From: Rhytidiadelphus loreus
Taxonomy: Eukaryota; Streptophyta; Bryopsida; Hypnales; Hylocomiaceae
Reading direction: 5' to 3'
DNA: 64,000 bases
Assembly: GCA_947034895.1 (NCBI GenBank)
Contig: OX344764.1
Span: 5,084,001-5,148,000 of the forward strand
In this document: one piece after another, positions 12,901-22,429 of the stretch
Numbering within the stretch: position 1 is the first letter of the stretch
How the letters are laid out: each line of letters starts with the position of its first letter
Position numbers and translations under genes: made by a program
Notes under the pieces: model-generated
What the model saw: only the letters and a program-made list of their open reading frames with translations
What the model was told of the DNA's origin: nothing
The model's database searches: none

Positions 12901-13020
12901 TATATTTAAATGGATTTTATTTTTTATTTATAAAGAATAAGTCATTTTCCTACATAAAGTGACCTTAGATACGAAACAATAGACTAATTGACCTTGCCCC
13001 CAAAGAAAGAACCACCACTA
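9990..13020. other. Non-coding tract with recurring CAATTGAC/CAATTAGAC motifs
   Basis: Apart from the MITE at 12034-12208 no gene or element was recognised. A short word of the form (C/T)AATTGAC or CAATTAGAC, or its complement, recurs through the tract, for example near 10145, 10615, 11158, 11632, 11662, 11912, 11980, 12587, 12655, 12783 and 12990. The spacing is irregular and the words between do not align by eye, so it may be a very old tandem array or a compositional habit. Confidence 0.35.
12034..12208. mobile_element. 175-bp CACTA-ended foldback MITE, copy 2
   Basis: Second copy of the element at 9788-9962: same 175-bp length, same CACTAGTAG start, right end CTATTAGTG (one change). The flanking trinucleotide is GGA on both sides (12031-12033 and 12209-12211), different from copy 1, so the two are independent insertions and the 3-bp duplication is well supported. 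Confidence 0.87.
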
Positions 13021-16005
13021 GGGGATTCCTTGGGTTTTGTTTCCTAAGTAATCCCACGCTACAACAACCTACATTAGTAGAATGGAGGGTGATTAGGAAT
13101 GGGTGGCCTCCCATTCTAATTCTAAATAGTGTGACTTTAGTAAACTAATGACTATACCTAGACAAATTTGTTAGGCTAAAACTCTAGTTATTTGTAAAAT
13201 TTTGTAGATATTTGGACAATTAGGGTTTGAATGGTTGGATTAACTTTTCATGTTTTATTTGGTCACAATCATGAATGTTTCAATTGTTATTGTAATTTTT
13301 TTTGCCTAGAAGATATTATTTTTGCCTTGTATACTAAATCTTAGAAAACTATTGGAATGGCTACGACACAATCATGTTGATTTGTTGAGCTCAAAAATTA
13401 AGATCAACATTGTTTTCAATTACTTATTTTCATGGCTGATATCATTAAATTCTCTTGTTTCATTAGACAATTTGTCTTTTTATTTTACCTAAAAGCATTG
13501 TAGGGCACAAAAATGTCCAAAGAACGACTTTAAACTTTTAGAGAAGTAAGAGAATGAAGAATGTACTAAGAATTTCATAATTTTGGTTGACTATTTTGAT
13601 GACAGATAGCATCTTCATACAGTTAATGCATCTATACATTGATTATGAACTATGCCAATAGTTAACCATTATTCATCATATAGCAATAACAACATCACTC
13701 ATTTCTATTGCGTACCACTCAATAGCTACTTGAGTCAAATCTAATGAATTTTAGATACCTTGTGAAAACATTTTATTTATTGCAAATTCTTTTGTAGGTT
13801 GCGTCTTAAAAAAATTTAGGTATATGTCAAATTATTTAAAAACTTTCAAGCCACGACCTTCAAAAATCCTTTTCTTAGCACGCCTTTGAGAATTTTACAT
13901 ATGCTTAAACCCTAAACTACTATACCATTCAAAAGCTTGCCTAAAAATGCTTTGGAGTAGCTTGCTTGAAAAGATAGTTGAATTTTGTTCTAACATTATT
14001 TGAGCTTATTCAACAAATTGTATAAAAAGACTTTGCATTTTATTGCTTAGTGATTGGGTGAGTGGATGGTGGAAGTTGTGCCTTTGACTTCAATGAGTCA
14101 TGTACTTTGTATTTGGAAGGCAACTGTTTTAAAATAGATTCAATTGTATAAGAATGTGGGCAACCTATTTTTTAGTTGAAGAATTATTTTCTTGACCAAA
14201 TTTTAATACTCCATTCTTTTTGGCCAAAAAAATAGGGTATGATATGTAATATATCAACCTTTGAGATGCATATATAATGGTTGTCTGAATACATTATGCG
14301 TAGGACTATTTGGATATGGGCATCAATTTGTGGAGCTCTATTTGTATAGTCAAGTTCAATATTTATAATTAGACATGTTCAATTCATCATTTATTTTTTG
14401 TCCCTAACAATATTTTTATCAGATGATTTAAGCACCTATCATTTTCTATTTCTTAAGGAAAAAATACTAGCTATAAAACCTTACATAAAACAAAACATAT
14501 ACAATATCCAACAATTGCAACCTAATACCTATGTAAATGGATACTACTAAATAATATTACATATACAAAATGGACACTAAAAAAACACCTCTTCCCACAC
14601 AATCAACAAAAAATCACATGATATATTGAAGAGATATTACATACAAAAGCAAGAAACACACTTTATCAATACCATTTTTCAACACTTTTGCCAATTGTAA
14701 CATCAAGATTCACAATATATACACCCTACTCATCCTACACATATATCTATTTTAGAATGCAACCCCTTCAAAAGACATTAAAACAACAAAATACATAATT
14801 CATACAATGTCAAAAAACAAAAAATTGTATGACAACTCTAGCCAATATATCCACAAAATATTCAATACTTAAATACAATGGCTATAGAACCAATATCAAA
14901 CATTCTTCCAAAAACAAGAAATAATAGACCCACCATTGAAAAATTCCAAAATAGAAGCAACACAATTACATCAAAGATACCTTGCAAGAGACACAACACA
15001 ATATTATATAGACACAAGCAAGCTTTGATTTTCTAATGTCTAAACATTTTTGCATTGAAACTTCTATAAATGTTGACATTATAAATTAAACCCATTGATA
15101 GACTAAATAGCTTGATGTTTGTTATTGCAATCTTTATAAATCCATTTATAAATTCAAAACATATGGTGTAAATTGAGTTATGAGATACTGTGGTTGTGTA
15201 ATTTCAAGCTGTCTTTGTATAATTTGGCTTCTATTATAACTATGATCCATCTAAGGTAAGTATTTTTTTTGTTGATTCTTACTAAATACATCACATTCTT
15301 AAGCTAAACATGTCAAATTGTACATAGGATTCTATTTAGATTCTTAAGGGTGATGTGATTGTAAGAAAAAACTACTAAAAATTCTCACTAGCATCAAAAT
15401 CTTGCCAACTTTTTACACTACATATTAATAAGTTATAAAATATAGTAGTAAAAATCCTTTGAATTGTTTTTTTCTTTGCAAAATGCACTAGTTATTTTAT
15501 GTTTGCACTTGTTAGAAGTGGTGTTAGAAAATTTAATCTAATACAAAGGTGTATCTAAATAAATTCCTAAACCCCTTCTTTCCTCTTGGCACTTTAAACA
15601 CCAAGTAAAACATCTAATAGTAATAGTTTTGTGGAAAGTGAACCATTGTTTCTTTTTGGTAGAGATTCTAAATTTTAGTTTGTTCTTCAAATGCATATGA
15701 GGTTTGGTCTAATTAATTATATAATATTAAGAGTGAGAATTTTGTGTCTTGAAGTATGATTATAACTAAAACTATACAATGCTTGTGGACCTGCTTGTGG
15801 AATATTTCTATTTACAACAAGCTCACGATTTTCAACATAAAGCATATATATTGAAGATAAATCTCTATTAGTTCTAAATTGAATTGTTTTATACATAATT
15901 CACACTTCATTGTGAGATTTGCAAGGTGTCCATTTACATGTCCCACATTGCATACTCTTAAGATAGACTAATTTTTGTCACTTCTACTACGTTCACCTAT
16001 GAAAT
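13020..16005. other. AT-rich intergenic, no gene seen
   Basis: Stops are dense in all frames. No conserved protein, RNA gene or bounded repeat was recognised. Confidence 0.55.
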
Positions 16006-16014
16006 TAATTTTTT

Positions 16015-16511
16015 AATTTTTTTTAAGAATCTAACCGTAGTATCTTGTTCTTCACTTGTCATAGATCATGTGATAAAAATTTGGTGATGTTTGACTGTAT
16101 AGATTGAAAGATATTAGCATTCAAAGTGGAAGAAAAAAATTCTTTCAAGAAGTTGCTATGATTGCCCACAAAACAAGAAGCTCCATAACTTTCACATCAC
16201 TAATCCAAATGGAATGAATCAAAGCTTCCCATTTAGAAAAAAATATAATCTACAAGGAAAAAAATATTAAAATTTTTACTTCAATTTTTGGTGGATTTTT
16301 TTTTATGACCCGTCTCCCACATTTTGAGGTTATTGTGGCATAACTTTTGCTCCCAGGCACCAATTGAAACAAAAATTATATTCCCAAAAATCTCATAAGT
16401 TTATCTATCTTATGAAAAAATTTCAAAAAATTTCAGTAGAAATTGAGATCATAGGAGCTTGCCCAAAATCCATTTTGTCCCATGTAGGGACAATGGAACT
16501 GTAGGGGTTAA
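16015..16511 (-). mobile_element. TTAA-flanked 0.9-kb repeat family, inverted partial copy
   Basis: Reading on the minus strand from 16511, TTAA is followed by CCCCTACAGTTCC, a family block (GGGACAAAATGGATTT), the CAATTGGTGCCTGGGAGC word, AAAGTTATGCC, and near 16030 the words before CGGTTAGATTC. All occur in the same order in the full copy at 49244-50163. The far end, with its GGTCCTTTAGGGG terminus, is missing, and the middle is shortened. No coding potential. Confidence 0.7.
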
Positions 16512-16519
16512 TATCTAAT

Positions 16520-17090
16520 TGTTTTGTCATTGAGGAAGACATATGTGTGCCTACCCCCCTTTGTACCAAGTATTATATTTTAGTTTTCAATTTAAGGGGA
16601 TAGATATGTGCTTACCCTCCTTGAGTTATAATAAATATATTAGTTTTTGTCATTCATAACAAGCCTAAGTCCATACCTCTTTAACAACACTTTATGATTT
16701 AGTTATTTCATGGAGGTAGGCACATCCTTTCTCCCATTGTGTCATGCTTTGTATTCTAGTTTTCCATATAAAAGGGTAGGCATGTAGCTACCTTTTAAAT
16801 CAAGTTATATATTTTTGTTTCTTTCATAGGAGGTAACTATGTGCCTAACTCCTTGCTCTATATTTTATATTTTAGTTTATTTAAAAGAAAGGGAGGGAGG
16901 AATGAGGCAAGTACCTACGTCTCATTGCATCATTTCTTATATTTTGATTTCTTATAATTAGAGGCAAATACATGCCTAATTGTCTTTTTTCATTTTTAAT
17001 ATTCTAATATATAAAATTAACAGTAGGCATGTGCCTACCTCCTTTAACCATGTTTAATGTGATAGTTTTTATAATAAAGACTTGGCACAT
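16520..17090. repeat. Degenerate tandem array, about 60-65 bp unit, about nine units
   Basis: Each unit holds a variant of GGCATGTGCCTACCTCCTT followed by an AT stretch ending near ATATTTTAGTTTT. Unit cores fall near 16548, 16609, 16669, 16720, 16780, 16840, 16912, 16973 and 17030. The core is a near-palindrome (GTAGGCAYRTGCCTAC). Units are strongly diverged, so the array is old. It lies between two TTAA-family copies that face each other. Confidence 0.6.
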
Positions 17091-17310
17091 GTCTTTTTTC
17101 AAAAAGATTATAACAAAAGCAAATAGGCTCATTTCTATTCCTTTATAGCAAATAAAGACAAATAAATCTAAAAAAATAACGTTTGCATTGAAAATATTTG
17201 AAAGTGTCCAATGTTGCCTTCAATATCTAGATTAATTGTCAAGTCTTTGTGGCATGAAAAGTTTTTGTGACCATTGTTTTATATGAAAATTATGCACATC
17301 ATCCATTGTA

Positions 17311-18140
17311 TTAACTCCTAAAGTCTGATTGTCTCTTAAAGGGACAAAATTATTTTGGTAGCCTTGTGTAACCTCAATTTTTGATGTGGTTTTTTGAATT
17401 TTTTTTTCAAGATAAAAAATCACATTAGCTATAGGAAAATGTAATTTTCATTTCAATTGGTGCTTGGAAGCAAAAGTTATGCCGCAATAAGTTTGAAAAA
17501 AGAAACACTAGGTAGCAAAAAAAATCCACAAAAATTTAAAATAAATCTTTACAATTTGTTTCTTCTCATAGATTATATTTTTTTCTATATGGAAAGCTTT
17601 AATTCATTCTGTTAGGATTGGTGATGCAAAAATTATAGAGGTTTTGATTTTAAAGGCAATTATAGAAATTTCTTATAGAAATAACATACTAGATTCCTTT
17701 TTTGAACTCAATTTTCATAATTTCCTTAAAATGAATTCCACAAGGTTAAGTATGCTTGCTAGAACAATCTCATTGTTGGTATTAATGTGTTCCAATTCCA
17801 TCTAGGGACTATTAACAATTTAGTTTTTCCTTCAATCTTGTATCAACATTACTTTTCATTTTTTTAAAGAATGAAAATAATTTTTTTTAATAAAAGAATC
17901 CCAAGACTTTCAACATAAAAAATTTAATCAAAACTCTTAATGCCAAAATTTTAAGTAAGAAGATTCAAAGTCAAATAATCTAGCCAATGAACATGCTCAA
18001 AACCAAACTTTCTTGCAATCTATGTGGCTCGCTATGTGGTGAAAGTTTTTTAAATTTCTTCCCTACATTTTGATATTAGTCTAGTGCTATATCTTACAAT
18101 TAGATATTCAAAAAAAGAAATTTATAAATTTTTTTGCTCT
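17311..18140 (+). mobile_element. TTAA-flanked 0.9-kb repeat family, diverged copy
   Basis: Begins TTAACTCCTAAAGTCTG, a diverged form of the family start TTAACCCCTAAAGGACC, followed in order by GGGACAAAAT, CAATTGGTGCTTGGAAGC, AAAGTTATGCC, a GCTTTAATTCATTC block and an AGATATTC block matching the copy at 49244. The right terminus is not recognisable and the end is approximate. Confidence 0.65.
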
Positions 18141-18149
18141 TTGTAGGGT

Positions 18150-20100
18150 GACTACAAGAATTTATAGTTGTTTTTGGCATCATACAAAGAGTGACGAAGT
18201 TGTCCACTACTATAGCTTTTGAAGCATGAACTCAATGAATTTGAAATTTTTATTAGAGATGGTTGTCTTGAATTCTTGATTGTAATTATATCCTTTATTT
18301 TTCAAAAATAAATTAAAATCATTTAATATTTAATAATCAATTTTGCTAATATGTCACACTTTGAGTAACTTAGAGGATTTTAGTATTAGGTGAGTCCCGA
18401 AAATTAATGATCTAGAGCTAAAATTCTTGTGGTTTATTCCTACAATGAGTGGACATGTTCCTAGAAAGGAACATCTAGAGATATATTATTTTATGTCCTC
18501 TACATTTATATAAACAAAGCTCCCTTGTGTACACACTTTTGAACATTAAAGATAGTTTCAAGGTCATTCTTCTGGTGAAATGTAATGAACATGAAGTCTT
18601 CACAAATGGTCAATTTTTAATTTTTTTTAAACTATGGTTGGTTTATTATAAATTAATAAGTAGACATACTCCTTTTCTATGAATAAAATTACAGTGATGA
18701 GTACAAAGTTGAAACGTTTTCATTCAAACAACCACACCATAAACATCAATGGACAAAGTCCAAAAACACATATTCAAAAGTTGTAGTATGCGACATACTA
18801 CATGTTACCATCAAAATTTAAAGAAAAAATTAGTTGTTGTTTAAAAGAAAATCAATTTCAAAGTTAGCCATGTCAAAAACTCAATTTTTTCCAACATGAT
18901 TTGTTGCCAATTTTTTCTTAAAGCTCAAAAAAAACTTTTTGTACCTTGACATGTTGGTATACATCATTATAGATTGTTGTACAAAAAAATTGAAGGAAAT
19001 TGACATTTATAAAATTTAAAATAACAACAATTAAACAAACATGCAAATGAAGTTGGTTCTTACAATATTTGAATTTCTTTTTCTTAGAATTGAGAGCATG
19101 GTTTAGCATTAGCCATTGTAAAGAGAGTATAAGTTACAATATGAACCATTGTTACGTGTTACAATATTTGAATTGGGCAATGCATTCAATTTATATTTCA
19201 TAGCCATATAATGTGTTTTTAATTTCAATCTTTTTGTCCAAAGACTAGAGTTCATGATGCACATAATTGATCCAACAAATCCAAAAAAAGAAATTATCAT
19301 TATCAATATCATCAAAAAACTAAAAATTTTCAAGACAATTATAGCGGAAGAAACATAGAGAGGTAAGATAAGAGGCTTTGAAATGGAGCACGCATTAAGA
19401 ATGAACCCTATAAATGGCTGTGAAATGGACAAACAGTAGTTCATAAATTGACCTCCATAGTCATTGAATGAATCAAGAAAAAAAGCATTATTAATTGCAA
19501 GAGCCAATCATTCTCTTTGCTTTCCCATTTTTCTTTAGAAGTTGCAAGTGAATGGTTTATAGAAGACCTAGGGACATAAATAGGGACCTATGACATAACT
19601 CCTTTGAAAATTCATAAGTAACTCAAAAATGCTTCAAAAAATATGAAACCACTTCAGATGAGCCATTTCAGAGCCTCCTACCTTAACTTCACACATCAAA
19701 CCCTACAGTTAGCAAAATAAAACCTGAACAGATTAAAAAATTCTACCAGAGCACGTTATGGAAACTTAAAAATTTCCGCCTAAGACTTTCACCATGGCAT
19801 TGCAGTGAGCATATTGTAGTGGTATTGGGTTCCCCACTTTAAAAATGCATTGCATATGGGTCAACAATCAACCCCTAATGGCCAAAAATGGCAGCTTTCA
19901 AGGAAGGTAACAAAGAGTACCAACAAAAATAAAGAGGAGACCATAACCTACACTTCTTACCAGTAAAAATATGCAATCTATAAGTTACAATCTTGTTGAC
20001 TATATAGTTACAATCTTGTTGATTAATCGATCAATCTATAAGTTACTACATTCGACAATCAGCTTCCAAAGTGGACTTTTAAGAAAAGGTAGCGCATAAA
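18150..20100. other. AT-rich tract without a supported gene
   Basis: No gene is supported. A 132-codon hydrophobic frame at 19507-19109 (minus) has no recognisable family. Near 19800-19740 on the minus strand a short reading (ESLRRKFLSF) loosely resembles the next PLP3 segment, so decayed remains of that gene may reach here. Confidence 0.4.
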
Positions 20101-20133
20101 CGCAACCAGGTGAATGGTTACACTGAAACTTAC

Positions 20134-20828
20134 TTGCAGCGAATGAATTCTCGATGGAAAAAGTGGCAGACCACCCTAGGGCTTTTGCGGTTACTTCGCT
20201 CAAGAAATCCCCTTCAATTACCTGAGTAAAACACCATTAGTAGTGTATTCAATCCTATCGCACCATCATCTCCATCAAACCACACTGTTGTGCTTCACTA
20301 GACGGATTTCACAAACTGACCAGATGGCAGAAATCAATGTAGAAAGAGCCAATCTGTATTCACCATATCCCTGTTGTTGCAGCTTTTGCCTCTTCTCTGC
20401 TTCTCTCTGCGCAACAGAAGCTCCAAGCCCACCTATACTCAATGTTAAAAGAAACTCTTATATTAAAATCATGGAACCGTGAATTGTGTTACTGAAATAG
20501 TCACGCAATTCACAAATCTGAAACCGCAGAAACATGTTTCAGTAGCAAGTTAGGTTAAAGGCCCAACCTTCATAGCGTTGAGTCTCTCGGCATGTAGGTT
20601 TCCAGCTCAGGGTCCTGCTCACACACAAAGTACAGTATGTATCCTTAGAAGTGGCCTGAAACGAAGAAGACCAAACCGTAAGTATACAAAAAACGAGAGA
20701 GAATAATGTCATTTTCTTATGTAGGCAGTGTCAGGAAAACGAAGAGGATTTGCATCCATAAGGTCATCGAGGTCGACTTCCTCATGCTTTGGTTGACTCC
20801 CTTGGGTCTTATATAGCGTCAGCATGTC
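20134..20828 (-). pseudogene. PLP3: Phosducin-like protein 3 (PLP3) gene fragment, introns retained
   Basis: PLP3 is a cytosolic thioredoxin-fold cochaperone linked to tubulin/CCT folding. Four exon pieces are visible on the minus strand. Piece 1 (20828-20754) reads EEVDLDDLMD. Piece 2 (20614-20568) reads DPELE then, after a one-base loss, HAERLNAMK. Piece 3 (20406-20354) reads EAEKRQKLQQQGYGEYR. Piece 4 (20221-20134) reads EGDFLSEVT then, in another frame, VVCHFFHREFIRCK. All match plant PLP3 in order. Introns are kept, so this is a DNA copy, not a retrocopy. Damage: piece 2 is 47 nt where 48 are needed, the donor after piece 3 is AT instead of GT, and piece 4 changes frame. The donor after piece 1 is GC, a tolerated variant. 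The first exon and most of the thioredoxin domain are absent. Confidence 0.85.
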
Positions 20829-21262
20829 CTGCAATCAGAAAAGGAATGTTGAGCCGTCCTTCAGGAAAAAAATGCCACACTCAGATCTCTTTAATGTCAC
20901 AGCTTAGATGCCCCGAATACACGTAATAATATGTAACTCACAATCAATCGTTGCATGTAAACTTAGCAATTAATAAAGTACCCGCGGTTGCAAGAGTCAG
21001 GCAGTTATTCTGATGGTCTAGATCCCTAAATCGCCAAAACCCTAGAGTGAAACATGAGCTTACAGAACCATGAACAGAAATCTCCTGCACAATGCCATCA
21101 CCAGACAAGTGGAGCAAAAGGACATTCGATACAAAACCACCTCGGTCTTCACATTTCGACGCATGACAACGAAACGTCCTCCGTAAAGACACATTTCACG
21201 AAATCATGAGCTTACGGCATTAGCTCTAATTGTAATGCATGTGATTGCCATTTAAATTCTAC

Positions 21263-21432
21263 CTCGCATGGCAGATTCCAGGAGCTCCATCGTCAATCTT
21301 GCAAGTCCACTCGGGCTGTACTACAGACCATGCCTGGACCATGACTTTCTTGAACAGGCCACAAAGAACGTACTCTGAGTCTGGTGCTCACTCCACATAA
21401 CTGATTTTGTCTAGACACGAGAATAACTGCAC
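21263..21432 (-). pseudogene. WRAP73: WRAP73-like WD-repeat exon with in-frame stop
   Basis: WRAP73 (WDR8) is a conserved WD40 protein tied to centrosome or microtubule-organising functions in other eukaryotes. The minus strand reads VQLFSCLDKISYVE, a TGA stop at 21390-21388 where the family has Trp, then APDSEYVLCG, QAWSVVQPEWTCKIDDG and a CGAG/GTAGAA donor. The match to plant and animal WRAP73 is close over the whole exon. The neighbouring exons (the expected start FSPDGRY region and the WSPDSRHIL region) were not found within about 1 kb on either side, so a single exon was left or captured. It lies 435 bp upstream of the PLP3 fragment on the same strand. Confidence 0.85.
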
Positions 21433-21714
21433 CCCCCGCATTCCCACCATGAAGGCGTTGATAAAAATCGAGATCTACAATATTATAGCATAATTTCTGA
21501 TGATATCTACTCCTCCCACTTCGGGTCTAACCTACCAACTACGAGATCTCTCGAGCACCACCACAAACAAGCCCTTCACACCCCTATTTCACCATCACCC
21601 GCCACACAGTCCATGTGCAGCTTCAATCAAATTTCACCATGCACCTGATGAGTCAATCTTCGAATTATGCTAGAAAACCAATTGAAAGAGCTTGCACATT
21701 AATTCTAGCTCTGC

Positions 21715-21955
21715 GGGTTATATTCGGGATTCATATGCTTGTGCTTGCTCAAAAGGCGTGATGATTCTAATCTCACCCCCACTGTGAAGCACAGCAAAGA
21801 AATCATTTCAGAGAGAGAACCCAACAAATTCCCGGTTTGACCTAATCTTTGCACAAATCACCTAATACTAAAATGAAAGGACAAGAGCCTACGGAATGCT
21901 TGCGCTAGCTCAAAGGCCGTGAAGACTCTAATCTCACCTCCAAACGCAAATATAC
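21715..21955 (-). repeat. Local tandem duplication of about 60-75 bp
   Basis: On the minus strand GGTGAGATTAGAGTCTTCAC (from about 21943) and GGTGAGATTAGAATCATCAC (from about 21768) begin two related stretches, both continuing through CCTTTTGAGC or similar, GCACAAGC/GCGCAAGC and CAT. They are about 170 bp apart. Both contain a possible splice donor (GGTGAGAT). The product, if any, is unknown. Confidence 0.5.
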
Positions 21956-21986
21956 AACGACAAAGGCATCTCCGAGCCGCTACTTG

Positions 21987-22335
21987 AAGAAAGAATCCAC
22001 TTCAAGTAGTAGGTCTTCATCGCCAATTGTGCAGGCGTTGTTCTTCCCATTGCCAATGAATTTGGAGCAACTTAGAGCAAAGATGATGTAGCCACATTCA
22101 GTCTTGGTCATTTTGTTGAACACTTGCGCACGACCACCTTCATCGTGATTGTATGATGAGAAGCATATGAGAGGAAGAGCAACTCAGGTCGTTTATAAAT
22201 AGAGAGTCTGTTGGGGATAGTTCTACTATCTATGAGCATCTCCACCAAGGCACGTGAAAAGGGACCCGCCACATGGTGAATGGCGTGTGTCACGTGAGAA
22301 GAAGGGGCCACTGTTTTTCGTTTCCCCATTGGCAC
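21987..22335 (-). other. Possible gene-fragment reading, unknown
   Basis: Two open stretches are adjacent in different frames on the minus strand: 75 codons from 22335, and about 50 codons running from about 22137 to 21987 that include TKTECGYIIFALSCSK and NACTIGDEDLLLEVDSFF. Base composition is like that of the neighbouring gene fragments, and the second reading looks protein-like, but I do not recognise it. It could be a third captured fragment. Confidence 0.3.
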
Positions 22336-22429
22336 CCCAAAACCGCTAAATCTATCAAGAATTCTAGCACATCAAGGCACAGGCTTTTATGAGTTCTCAA
22401 TTTAATCTCTAACCCAACACTAAAAGAGA

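Noticed and set aside
19109..19507. 132-codon hydrophobic minus-strand frame
   Set aside because: AT-rich codons naturally give Ile/Phe/Leu runs. No family, neighbour exons or promoter features support it.
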